Assembly: GCA_016710285.1 (NCBI GenBank)
Contig: JADJXR010000001.1
Location: 1,054,001-1,118,000, forward strand
Direction of reading: 5' to 3'
Length of the DNA: 64,000 nt
Source of the DNA: Chlorobiota bacterium
Lineage (GTDB): Bacteria; Bacteroidota; Ignavibacteria; OLB7
In this document: positions 33,857 through 42,264 of the stretch, in pieces
How the letters are laid out: each line of letters starts with the position of its first letter
How positions within the stretch are numbered: the first letter of the stretch is position 1
Notes under the pieces: generated by a model
Databases searched by the model: none
Told to the model about the DNA's origin: nothing
What the model saw: only the letters and a program-made list of their open reading frames with translations
Translations under genes and position numbers: made by a program

Positions 33857-34918
33857 ATGAAAACCCTTTTCTTGACAATCGTCGCCCTTTTTGTTGCTGG
33901 CAGTTTGCGGGTTGCCGCGCAGCAATCGGGGTGGGAGCTGGTTGCCGCGCCGGTGGTGAATGGCAAAGCTGTTGTGGCAACAGAGATTTCGGCAACTCCA
34001 TCCGGCGCGCTGTTTCTGGTGGCCAGCGGCGAAGGCTTGCTGTACCGCTCGCTCACAATGGGGAAAACCTGGGAACCCGCCGGAACCGGCATTGCGCCGG
34101 GCCATCTGCGCCAGGCGCGTGTGTTGGCTTCGCCAAGCGGCACGCTTTTTTTGCAAAGCCCGGTGGGGACCATCATCTATCGCTCCAGCAACAACGGGAG
34201 CGATTGGTCGCCATCCCTTGAATTGCCGAAAGGTGGAGGCCAACTCTACGATCTTGCATTCAATTCCCAGGGGGTTATCTACGCCACCACCGATGGCGCG
34301 AAGATGTACCGCTCCAGCGATGATGGAAAAACGTGGCAGATGATGGATGCCCCAATCGTTAGCCCGCTGGTCAGCGCCACCACCAACGGCGACGTTGTGA
34401 TGGCCACCACCAACGATTCTCTTAAAGCCGTGGCGTTGCGGTCCGAAGGGGGAACGGGAACGTGGGCGCAAACATTCACCGGGGCAAAGAACACCACGCT
34501 GGATCGGTTATTCCTGAACCCGCAAACCAACATCCTGTTTATCGGCGTAAGCAACCTGAAGAACGGCGCGTTTGTTGATGCCGACATCTTTTGCTCGGTA
34601 GATTTTGGAGTTTCGTGGCAGCTTGTCAACACCGGAATTCCAACCAGCGATCGCCGCATCACCTCGCATATCGTCACCCCCGATGGAAACCTTCATATTC
34701 TGGTTGCTGGGAAGGCTATCCTCACCCTACCGTTCGCCCGTGCCGAGTGGGAGCAGCGGATCAGCATCAGCGGAATCACGGAACCGAAGCATCTGGCGAA
34801 CATCGGCCACCAGTGGTTCATTGCTAATGCCGCAGGGGAGATTTATCAAAAAGACCTTAACCCATCGGGGGTGGAGATGGAAGGAATTGGAGAAGGATTC
34901 CCGTTAAATTTGTGGTGA
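33857..34918 (+). CDS. Secreted BNR/beta-propeller-like protein
   Basis: A 353-residue exported protein with a signal peptide MKTLFLTIVALFVAGSLRVAAQ (cleavage about residue 22). The body contains repeated Asp-box/BNR motifs (S-N-N-G-S-D-W, S-S-D-D-G-K-T-W, and S-V-D-F-G-V-S-W), as in sialidase and sorting-receptor propellers. Only the Asp boxes are seen; sialidase catalytic residues are not recognisable, so it is probably a binding or scaffold propeller. It may share a transcript with the following lipoprotein gene, although a TAnnTTTG element overlaps its 3' end. Confidence 0.75.
   Translation: MKTLFLTIVALFVAGSLRVAAQQSGWELVAAPVVNGKAVVATEISATPSGALFLVASGEGLLYRSLTMGKTWEPAGTGIAPGHLRQARVLASPSGTLFLQSPVGTIIYRSSNNGSDWSPSLELPKGGGQLYDLAFNSQGVIYATTDGAKMYRSSDDGKTWQMMDAPIVSPLVSATTNGDVVMATTNDSLKAVALRSEGGTGTWAQTFTGAKNTTLDRLFLNPQTNILFIGVSNLKNGAFVDADIFCSVDFGVSWQLVNTGIPTSDRRITSHIVTPDGNLHILVAGKAILTLPFARAEWEQRISISGITEPKHLANIGHQWFIANAAGEIYQKDLNPSGVEMEGIGEGFPLNLW
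34905..34912 (+). promoter_or_regulatory. Candidate -7 element (TAAATTTG) within the end of the BNR gene
   Basis: TAAATTTG matches TAnnTTTG and lies 55 bases before the GTG start at 34968; a TTG at 34887-34889 is 15 bases upstream, slightly short of the usual spacing. The element sits over the last codons of the preceding gene. Confidence 0.35.
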
Positions 34919-34967
34919 TATTGGCGACGGCCAGTTGGCCGTTTTACTCAATCAAAAGGAGGTATCG

Positions 34968-35366
34968 GTGAGCGCAAAAAACGTGATTGCAATGGCAGCA
35001 TTGGCGATGCTGCTGCTGGCTGGCTGCGGCGGCGAACCAGCAATCGAAGGCATTGAATTGGCACTGGATAACCAAGGTGCCGCGGGGGATGTCACCCAGA
35101 CCATCAAACCGACCGACAACCCATTCCATGCGGTGGTCCATGTGAACAACGGATCGGGAATGAAAGTGAAAGCCGATTTGGTGGCGGTGGATGCCGGCGG
35201 GGAGAAGAATTTTGTGATAGTAAGCAAGGAGCTGGAGCTATCGGGGATTGAAAACCAGATGGATGTCACCTTCAGCCTTCCAACATCCTGGCCACCGGGG
35301 AAGTACAAAATTGATGCGTACTTGAACGGCAAATTGGGGAAGTCACACGAGTTTGAAGTGAAATAG
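34968..35366 (+). CDS. Small lipoprotein with a beta-sandwich-like mature part
   Basis: A 132-residue protein with a lipoprotein signal: hydrophobic ALAMLLLAG-C, then EPAIEGIELAL. I choose the GTG at 34968 because the Shine-Dalgarno AAAGGAGG ends five bases before it and the signal peptide begins there. The mature part has an immunoglobulin-like pattern (FHAVVHVNNGSGMKVKADLV, MDVTFSLPTSWPPGKYKIDAYLNGK). No family can be named. A strong terminator follows. Confidence 0.8.
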   Translation: MSAKNVIAMAALAMLLLAGCGGEPAIEGIELALDNQGAAGDVTQTIKPTDNPFHAVVHVNNGSGMKVKADLVAVDAGGEKNFVIVSKELELSGIENQMDVTFSLPTSWPPGKYKIDAYLNGKLGKSHEFEVK

Positions 35367-35375
35367 CGGGCGCAC

Positions 35376-35407
35376 AATGGGGGGGATATTTTCCCCCCAT
35401 TTTTTTG
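35376..35407. terminator. Intrinsic terminator between convergent genes
   Basis: AATGGGGGG pairs with CCCCCCATT, separated by a short AT-rich loop and followed by seven T. It ends the lipoprotein gene and, in the other direction, can also stop the large TPR-CHAT gene. Confidence 0.85.
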
Positions 35408-35476
35408 CCCTGAACGGAAGCAATGCCCGGTTACCCCTGCGCGCCCGGTAAGGCTCCATCCTCCCCCCGCAACCCT

Positions 35477-38400
35477 TTACCGCCAATCCCCAAACAGCAC
35501 AAACGGAGCCCAGTAGAAAGGCTGCGACCATTGGGGGGTGTTGGCAAGCCGCATCTGCGCTTGCCGAAGCGACTCCGCCGCGCCAAGCTGCGGAAGATGC
35601 TTGTAGAAATCCTCCATCAGGATTGCCGTTGCTTCGTCGTCAACTTGCCAGAGTGAGGCCACCACACGCGGAACGCCAATGGTGAGGAACGCGTTGGCCG
35701 GGTTCATCGGCCAGCCGGCAAGGCTTTGGTCCGTGACGGCAGTGTTGCAGGCCGATAACGTCACCAACCGGCACTCCGGCAACGTTGTGATCCCCCATAT
35801 TTCTTCCATCGTCAACTTTCCATCCTCCCCCGCGGGCTTGTTGGGCGCAAGGGTCAAGTAGAAATTCTTGAAGTCGTGGTAATCCAGATTGCCGTGCGTG
35901 GCAAAGTGGATGATGTTGAACCCTTCCGGAATATGCTTGGCCCGGTCCTCCGTTGCCGCGCCCCCCAGCAACGCCTCCGATCCTGGATACTCCTTCGTTA
36001 TCACCTTCACCTCCTGCTCGGCACTGGGAAGCGATCCATCAGCATTGCCGAAGCCGATGATTTTGAGATTCTCCGTTGTTGGAGCGTCTTGCAAAAACAC
36101 CGAAAGGTCGTTGATGTAGAACACGGTGCGCTGGCGAAGCAACGGGTTCACCGCGCCGTCATCCCCCATCGGCCCAATCGCCTGGAATGGAACAAAGTAG
36201 AGTGGGCCGCTTGGGGTGATTGCCAGCTTCGACTTCCCAGCAAGCTGGTCCGCAATGGGGGCGATCAGAAGTTGATAGAGTTCGTCGGCAATCCGCCCGT
36301 AGGTTCGCTGGTCGCGGTCCGGCGCGGAGGTGCCGGAAGCTCCGTTCGCCGCCCCGCTTCCTGCGCCACCAACCCGCGCTGCTTTTGCCCGCGCTGCCGC
36401 CGCGTCAGGGTCGCTGGCAAGGCGATACAGGCGATTGATTTTTGCTTCCACCTCGCTCCGTGCCGCCGGAACCACCCGTGCGATCACCGTGTCGGTGGTG
36501 GCGGCGAAGATGTAGAGTTGGGTTTCCCCCAGCAGGTAAATCGCCACGGCAGCATCGCGTGGGATGCGCTGTTTTTTTGCCCGAAGATCAATCGGGTTGA
36601 CGGTTCCGCCGAAATGGCTGCGCAGCTCCGGCTGTTCGGTGATGGTCTGGCGAACGAACTTCACATACTCCCCTTCTGCCACCGAGATGATGTTCCGCAA
36701 GCTGGCAATCTTCTCCGGCTGGGCATTGGGGCTGGCTTGCTCCTTTGCGATTTGGTCGGCAAGGTTGTCCAGCCGCGCCTTCATCTGGCGATCCTGATCC
36801 AAGATTTTGCGGCGGGTGGTGTCGCCAATGTTCCGCTCCAACGCCCCGAACCGCTCCCGAAGCTCGTCGTTGTTGCTTCGCTGCAAGTACTCCAACGCGC
36901 GCTCAATCTCCCCCTGCTCAATCAGCAACGCAATCAGCGACTCGTAAATGCGGACGCGTGCGGTTCCGGAGGAGTAAAGTTTGCGGGCCTTATCGCCGCC
37001 GGCCACCCTGTCGCGAAGCCGCTCCACCACGGCTGCGGCTTCGGAAAGAAGTTCAATGGCGCGTTGGTTGTTGTGCGCGTCCCGCTCAAGCAAACCAAGC
37101 GTGGTAAGGGGTTGATAAAGGAAGTGATACAGCCCCATGGCCCGGGCCGAGTCAATGGCTTTCTGCAAGATTGGGCGCGCCTTGTCGGGGTTGCTACGGC
37201 GGTAGTACAGTTCACCCAACGCCCCGCGGACATCCATCAAATCATCGGCTTCCTTCCCTGCGGTGAACAAACTATCGGCAAGCAGCAAGGCTTCTTCGGC
37301 TTGGGGGTAGCGTTCTTGCATCAGCCAGAGCTTCCCAAGCAGCCGGTGAGTGCTGGCAATCATCCGCCGGATTTGGCGTTGCCGCGCCAGTGCTAACGCT
37401 TCTTTCAAACACTGCTCGGCGGTGTCGAATCGGTGCTGCTCGTACAGGACCTCACCCATATTGCTTAGCAGAAGCGGCTCGCTTTCGTCGCGGGCGTTTG
37501 CGGCGCGGGCAATCACCAATGCCTCGCGGAAGTTGGCCAGCGCGTGGTCGTAATCCCCTTGGAAGAAATAGACGTTGCCGGAGTTGTTCAGCGTGGTGAT
37601 TCGGCTGTTGGTGTCGCGCAGTTGGCGGTAGATGCTGTCGGCACTGGTGTAATGCTGCAAGGCTTTCTGGAATTCCCCCTGGGCCGTATAAACGTTGGCC
37701 AGCATGGTGTAGGCCTGCCCCATTCCCCACGGATTGTTTGCCGATTGCCACACCGCAAACCCGCTTTGCGCCGCCGCCAACCCTTTCTGCAACTCCCCCA
37801 TCAGCCGGTACATCAGCGAGATTGCCGACCACGCCCCGGCAGATTTTTCGGGGTCGTTCGCCAGCTGCGCCGCCGCAAGCCCACGCTGGTACAACGCCAA
37901 CGCGCGGCTGTAATCCCCCTGCTGCGAAACAGCATCCCCCATGCTGTTCAGCGCGTAGGCTTCGTAAGATTTCTGGCCAATGGATTGGAACAGCGTCACG
38001 GCTTCGTTGTACTCCTTCTCCGCATCCTTCGGCTTCCCTTCCAGCAATGCAACCCAGCCCAGCCCCAATCGCGCCCAGGCTTCCCCTTCCTGGTGGTTCA
38101 AGTTTGCGAACAACAGTTGCGCCGTCCGGTAGCGCGTGGCCGCCACGCTGGGCGCGCCCTGCACCAAAAACCGTCCCAACCGATACTCACCCCAAGCCAT
38201 TGCCAGCGTGTCGCGTTGCTGGCGTGCAGCTTGCAGCATTGCCCGCTCCATCTGCTCGGCATCGCGCGCCCGTTGTTGCAGGAACAGGTCCTCGGCATCG
38301 CTATCCCATTGCAGCAGAAGGTCGTTGGTGAGCATCGTGCGGTAGCCATCAATCAGCACGGCGCGGGCGGAATCGGAGGGGGCAGAAAGAAGGCGTTCGC

Positions 38401-39205
38401 GAAGATCACTCGTCAAGAGTGGCGCACCGTTCGCGGCCCACAGAAGCCACCCGCTTGCGGCAACAACATCGCGGGCGAAGTAGGCCGAAGGAGCGTTGGA
38501 AACATGGCGAAGGAAGGAGCGTGCGTCGCGCTGGGTGGCGCGTCCCATTGCCGTGAGGATGTTCACTCCATCGAACAACCCGCCCTCCAATGGCGCAAGC
38601 AGTGCCGAGTCCAACGGGGTGCTGGCCAAAAGGCGTTCGGCCCCCAGATGGACCTGGTTGGCGATTGCCGCAACCACCGAATCCTCCAAAGCTGCATCGG
38701 TTGCCCGCAGGGTTGCCGATTGCTCGGCCAGCGGCGTGCCATCCATTGCAAGGAAGCGGATATCGAAGCGTGCGGAGTGGAACAGGTCGCCACGGAAGAT
38801 TGCCGAATCAATCACCCCTCGCAGCTCAATCGCGTCGCCAGGCTGCACGGTGTCGCTTCCGGGCGTTTGGGCAATGGTGATGGTGGCCGTGCTGTTGACT
38901 GTGTTGTTGACTGTGTTGTTGGCCATCTGCCGCTCGACCTTTGCCACGGTGGCGTTTCCCAGAATCGTCAAATTCCGGTCGGCGGTCTCATCGCTGCCAA
39001 CGCCATAGACCTTGCCGGCAGCGTCCGCGGCCAGCAGCCGCAGGCTTCCCGGGAGCGGAACCCGCACCGTCGCCACGCCGTTCTTGTGCGATTCGATGCT
39101 TGGCATCCGAACGTAAAAAGTGATGGTGTCGCCGCCGGTTTGCGCAATCCCGGCAGCGAAGCACAGCGAGAGGAAGAAGGGAATGAGAAGAAGCGGGCGT
39201 AGCAT
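35477..39205 (-). CDS. Secreted TPR-CHAT (caspase-like) protein, 1242 residues
   Basis: Start is the ATG at 39205, which has a signal peptide (LLLIPFFLSLCFAAGIAQ); a longer frame reaches 39379. After the signal an unrecognised N-terminal region (about 25-400) has beta-rich segments and a short repeat NNTVNNTVN. Residues about 400-820 are TPR repeats (LNSMGDAVSQQGDYSRALALY, YEQHRFDTAEQCL). A long coiled-coil/helical stretch (about 820-960) follows. A C-terminal CHAT domain (about 1000-1242) carries the caspase-like dyad: His1104 in HFATHG and Cys1153 in LSACNT. CHAT proteases are usually cytoplasmic and linked to defence; here the protein is predicted to be exported. A 59-residue membrane protein precedes it in the same operon. 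Confidence 0.88.
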   Translation of the reverse strand: MLRPLLLIPFFLSLCFAAGIAQTGGDTITFYVRMPSIESHKNGVATVRVPLPGSLRLLAADAAGKVYGVGSDETADRNLTILGNATVAKVERQMANNTVNNTVNSTATITIAQTPGSDTVQPGDAIELRGVIDSAIFRGDLFHSARFDIRFLAMDGTPLAEQSATLRATDAALEDSVVAAIANQVHLGAERLLASTPLDSALLAPLEGGLFDGVNILTAMGRATQRDARSFLRHVSNAPSAYFARDVVAASGWLLWAANGAPLLTSDLRERLLSAPSDSARAVLIDGYRTMLTNDLLLQWDSDAEDLFLQQRARDAEQMERAMLQAARQQRDTLAMAWGEYRLGRFLVQGAPSVAATRYRTAQLLFANLNHQEGEAWARLGLGWVALLEGKPKDAEKEYNEAVTLFQSIGQKSYEAYALNSMGDAVSQQGDYSRALALYQRGLAAAQLANDPEKSAGAWSAISLMYRLMGELQKGLAAAQSGFAVWQSANNPWGMGQAYTMLANVYTAQGEFQKALQHYTSADSIYRQLRDTNSRITTLNNSGNVYFFQGDYDHALANFREALVIARAANARDESEPLLLSNMGEVLYEQHRFDTAEQCLKEALALARQRQIRRMIASTHRLLGKLWLMQERYPQAEEALLLADSLFTAGKEADDLMDVRGALGELYYRRSNPDKARPILQKAIDSARAMGLYHFLYQPLTTLGLLERDAHNNQRAIELLSEAAAVVERLRDRVAGGDKARKLYSSGTARVRIYESLIALLIEQGEIERALEYLQRSNNDELRERFGALERNIGDTTRRKILDQDRQMKARLDNLADQIAKEQASPNAQPEKIASLRNIISVAEGEYVKFVRQTITEQPELRSHFGGTVNPIDLRAKKQRIPRDAAVAIYLLGETQLYIFAATTDTVIARVVPAARSEVEAKINRLYRLASDPDAAAARAKAARVGGAGSGAANGASGTSAPDRDQRTYGRIADELYQLLIAPIADQLAGKSKLAITPSGPLYFVPFQAIGPMGDDGAVNPLLRQRTVFYINDLSVFLQDAPTTENLKIIGFGNADGSLPSAEQEVKVITKEYPGSEALLGGAATEDRAKHIPEGFNIIHFATHGNLDYHDFKNFYLTLAPNKPAGEDGKLTMEEIWGITTLPECRLVTLSACNTAVTDQSLAGWPMNPANAFLTIGVPRVVASLWQVDDEATAILMEDFYKHLPQLGAAESLRQAQMRLANTPQWSQPFYWAPFVLFGDWR

Positions 39206-39230
39206 TGGCGATAATCGTGAATGAGAAATT

Positions 39231-39410
39231 TTAGCGGGAGCGGTTGGCCGTGTCGGCTTTCTGTTGCACCGTGTCGGAAGGGTGCAGCCGTTGCTCCACC
39301 CGTTGCCGCAGCCGCGGCGATAGCAGCAGCGCAAGCGACAAGAGTGCGACGAAGAACCCAACGGTTGCAACGCATCCAATCTTCAGTAATCGTTTTTGCT
39401 CAGGCCTCAT
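39231..39410 (-). CDS. Small single-pass membrane protein
   Basis: A 59-residue protein from the ATG at 39410: a basic N-terminus MRPEQKRLLK, one membrane helix (IGCVATVGFFVALLSLALLL), then a charged tail. Its stop lies 25 bases before the TPR-CHAT start, in the same orientation, so they are probably co-transcribed. The longer frame to 39509 has an improbable Trp/Arg-rich start. It may anchor or assist the CHAT protein; that is positional inference. Confidence 0.6.
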   Translation of the reverse strand: MRPEQKRLLKIGCVATVGFFVALLSLALLLSPRLRQRVEQRLHPSDTVQQKADTANRSR

Positions 39411-39572
39411 GGTCAAGGGTTTGTGATTGATACATTGATGATTGATAAAAAAGTCCGGGGCGTTTGCGGGCGGGCTGCCCCACTCTCTCCACACACACTC
39501 TCTCCACACTATCCCGTAAGTTGCGGCATCGGACCGTTGAGTGCCGTAAAAAGAAGATAACCGAACTCCCCA

Positions 39573-40748
39573 ATGCCATTACTATCCCAGGCGCTGGCCG
39601 CCACTTTGCTCGATTGTGCCGTTTCCGTTGTCACCCACGTTCCTGGCTACGGGGCGGCCGAGACGTTCGCGGAATGGCAACGCGTTGCGCCAACGCCAGC
39701 ACCGCTCAGTTTCCATGAGGAACCGGCGTTTACCATTGCCCACGGCGCGGCGTTGTGCGGCGTGCGGTCGGCAACGCTGCTGAAATCGCACGGGCTTGCA
39801 AAAGCCGCCAACAGCGCGGTGGATGCGTTGTTTGCCGGGACCGTTGCCGGCTTCGTCTCCATCATTTTTGACGACGAGACCGGCGCGCACTCCGATTGCA
39901 TTTTTGATGTTGATGCCTTCCTTCGCGGGATCGGAATCCCGTTCCAACGATGCACCCCCAGCGACGCTGCCGAATCTTTGCGCACCGCGTTTGCAACGTC
40001 GGAACGGATGCAGCTTCCGGTGGCGATCATTCTGGATGCAGCCGATGTCAACTGCGAAGTATCGCCCCCCCGAAGCGAATCCACGGCATCCGCCCCGCCG
40101 CTGCCTGGCTGGGAGCGGGCCATTGCTCACCACCTTGTTTCCCCACTGTTTGCCCCCTACCAGCGCGACCGGCTTCGGGCAAAACTACGTGGGGAATCGT
40201 TGCACTCCATCGCCGCAACGCTTGCCCCGCCAACAATTCCCGTGGTCCCGAACGATCTTCCCGGGCCGTGGCGGGAAGCGGCGTTTCGGCTTGTTCCGTT
40301 TTTCGAGGAGTTCCGCAACGTTCGTGGGGAGGTTGTTGCTGGCGATACGGGCCTGACCAGCCTGTTTGCTTTCCCACCGTTTGATTGCGTTGATATCACC
40401 ACGTACATGGGGGGAAGCGTGCCGCTGGCAATTGGGGCGATGCTTGCTGGGAAGCGCGGAGCCTGGTGCGGCACGGGGGATTTTTCGTTTATCGCTGCTG
40501 GCCATCTGGGGCTGATTGAAGCAGCCATCCGCCAGCTTCCGCTGAAGCTGTTTATCCTTGACAACGGCGCGGCAGTGGTGACAGGCGGGCAACCGATTGC
40601 GCCCGGGATGTTGGAACGTGTGCTTGCCGGATATTCCCATTTCGTCCGGCGCATTGGCCAACCTTCGGACCGCCAGCAAGTCCGCCAAGTCCTGCAGGAA
40701 GCCGCAGCGGCAACGGAGATGCGGATTGTGGTGGTGGAGTGCCGGTAA
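39573..40748 (+). CDS. Thiamine-diphosphate-dependent enzyme, IorA-like, without partner
   Basis: A 391-residue protein with the two ThDP domains of indolepyruvate/2-oxoacid oxidoreductase alpha subunits. The N-terminal PYR domain has VPGYGAAETF, HEEPAFTIAHGAALCG and DDETGAHSD. The C-terminal PP domain has AGDTGLTSL, then DITTYMGGSVPLAIG and the Mg-ThDP motif GTGDFSF...LFILDNGAAVVTGGQP, equivalent to GDx(n)N. True IorA is about 600 residues and carries a C-terminal ferredoxin domain with 4Fe-4S clusters; this protein lacks it, and no IorB-like gene is adjacent. A decarboxylase activity such as phosphonopyruvate or sulfopyruvate decarboxylase is an alternative. Both partners and substrate are unknown. 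Confidence 0.78.
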   Translation: MPLLSQALAATLLDCAVSVVTHVPGYGAAETFAEWQRVAPTPAPLSFHEEPAFTIAHGAALCGVRSATLLKSHGLAKAANSAVDALFAGTVAGFVSIIFDDETGAHSDCIFDVDAFLRGIGIPFQRCTPSDAAESLRTAFATSERMQLPVAIILDAADVNCEVSPPRSESTASAPPLPGWERAIAHHLVSPLFAPYQRDRLRAKLRGESLHSIAATLAPPTIPVVPNDLPGPWREAAFRLVPFFEEFRNVRGEVVAGDTGLTSLFAFPPFDCVDITTYMGGSVPLAIGAMLAGKRGAWCGTGDFSFIAAGHLGLIEAAIRQLPLKLFILDNGAAVVTGGQPIAPGMLERVLAGYSHFVRRIGQPSDRQQVRQVLQEAAAATEMRIVVVECR

Positions 40749-41076
40749 CGGCGCGGAATCACCCGCGTGACCCTGCTGAATCGCATCTTCATCTCTTCCT
40801 CTCTCTCAATCTCACACCCTGATTTTTTTCTTACTCCCCTCTCCGCTAGTTGCCAGCGCGGTGCCCGGGAAGGAAGTCACGGAGAGGAGGTTGGGGGATG
40901 AGATCGGGTAGGGGCAGGTCTTTAGCCTGCCCAGTGCTGAAGATAGATGACGCCGAAGGCTAAAGACCTTCGGCTACCCCTCTCCGATAGCTGCCAGCGC
41001 GATGCCAAAGGAGGAAGCCACGGAGAGGGGGTTGGGGGGTGAGGTTGAGTAGGGGCGGGCGGCTACCTTCATCAAA
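40749..41076. repeat. Intergenic repeat cluster
   Basis: No gene. It holds the fourth copy of the palindromic family found at 31.7-32.1 kb (arms 40916-40928 and 40957-40969). It is flanked by two copies of another unit: CCCCTCTCCG...TGCCAGCGCGnTGCC...CACGGAGAGGnGGTTGGGGG (about 40836-40900 and 40976-41045). That unit also carries CTCTCCG / CGGAGAG inverted arms. Confidence 0.85.
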
Positions 41077-42015
41077 TCATCGAACCTCCACCACTGATTT
41101 TTTTTCGGGGGATTTCATCCGCGCTGGGATCACCGACAGGATCGCCTGGCGAAGCGCGTCCAGAAGCTGCTGCTTCACGTAGGCGCGGTGGGTGATAAGG
41201 CTGATCTCGCGGGCCGGTGCCGGGGGGTGGAACCTGCGGAGCGCGGCTCCTTCGGCTGGCTGCATCCCAATGGTGGCAAGCTCCGGCAGCATGGTGATCC
41301 CTGCGCTCATCTCCACAATTTTCTTCAGCGTTTCAATGCTTCCGGCGGCATACTCCACGCGCCCGGCATCCCCCTTGCGGCGCAGCTCGCAAAGGTTGAT
41401 AATCTGGGACCTCATGCAATGCCCTTCCTCCAGCAACCACAGCCGTTCCGGGTCAATCTCCTCGGTCAGGATGTACTTCTTTTTCCCCGCGCCGGCCTGG
41501 CCGTTGGCCACGTAGGCGATGAACTCTTCGTAAAACAACGGTTGTTCAAGGATTGCCGAATCGTTCAGCGGTGTGGCAAGGATTCCGGCATCCAACTGGT
41601 TGGTGCGCAGGCGTTCCACCAACTCATCGGTGGTGTGCTCGCGGATACGGATGTGAACCTTCGGGTACTCCTCAATGAACTTCGTCAGGAACAGGGGGAG
41701 CAGATAGGGAGCCAGCGTTGGGATGATCCCAAGCCGAAGTTCGCCGCTGACCTCGGCGCGGGCGTTGTTGACAATCTCCCCCATTCGTTCGGCTTCGCGC
41801 AGCACCATTCGGGCTTGGGCAACCACCTCAATCCCGATTTCGGTTGGCACCACCGGTTTCTTGCTGCGGTCGAACAGGATCACCCCCAGCTCCTCCTCCA
41901 ACTGCTGAAGCTGCATACTGAGCGTTGGTTGGGTGACGTGGCAATGCTTGGCAGCAATGCTAAAATGCCGGTGGGTATCCAGCGCGACGATATACGAAAG
42001 TTGAACAAGGGTCAT
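41077..42015 (-). CDS. oxyR: OxyR-like LysR-family regulator
   Basis: A 312-residue LysR-type transcription factor. The N-terminal winged HTH (about 1-60) has FSIAAKHCHVTQPTLSMQLQQLEEELG, and the effector-binding domain follows. Two cysteines, C200 (GHCMRSQ) and C209 (INLC), sit at the spacing of E. coli OxyR C199/C208, so peroxide sensing by disulfide formation is likely. The C-terminal basic and Lys-rich tail (MKSPEKKSVVEV) is unusual. The gene is transcribed divergently from the cytochrome c gene, with a 249-base shared intergenic region. It may control that gene or act on peroxide-response genes elsewhere. Confidence 0.9.
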   Translation of the reverse strand: MTLVQLSYIVALDTHRHFSIAAKHCHVTQPTLSMQLQQLEEELGVILFDRSKKPVVPTEIGIEVVAQARMVLREAERMGEIVNNARAEVSGELRLGIIPTLAPYLLPLFLTKFIEEYPKVHIRIREHTTDELVERLRTNQLDAGILATPLNDSAILEQPLFYEEFIAYVANGQAGAGKKKYILTEEIDPERLWLLEEGHCMRSQIINLCELRRKGDAGRVEYAAGSIETLKKIVEMSAGITMLPELATIGMQPAEGAALRRFHPPAPAREISLITHRAYVKQQLLDALRQAILSVIPARMKSPEKKSVVEVR

Positions 42016-42086
42016 GGCAAACGTTGGCGATTGAGGTTGGTTAAAAGAAAATTGCGAACGGCGTTACAACGTGGCAGAATGCGTAG

Positions 42087-42094
42087 TATGTTTG
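42087..42094 (+). promoter_or_regulatory. Candidate -7 element (TATGTTTG) in the divergent oxyR/cytochrome region
   Basis: TATGTTTG matches TAnnTTTG and points toward the cytochrome c gene, 170 bases before its ATG. This implies a long leader or an alternative start further upstream (an ATG at 42151 is in frame). Confidence 0.35.
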
Positions 42095-42264
42095 TGGCAC
42101 TTCAATCTAACCTCCTTCCGGCTTCGTACCTCCTCACTCTGCCTTTTTGAATGCGCGGTAACTGGCGCAGCTACTCCATCAACTGCTCTGCGCGGCGGCT
42201 TGCTGCTGCCGCTGATGGCGGGCTGCTAATCGGTGGTATCCATCAATCAAACTCACACAACATC

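Noticed and set aside
35876..39202. Plus-strand open frames of 506 and 552 codons opposite the TPR-CHAT gene
   Set aside because: They are the complement of a gene with a signal peptide, TPRs and a CHAT dyad; their products are Arg/Gln/His-rich with no recognisable feature.
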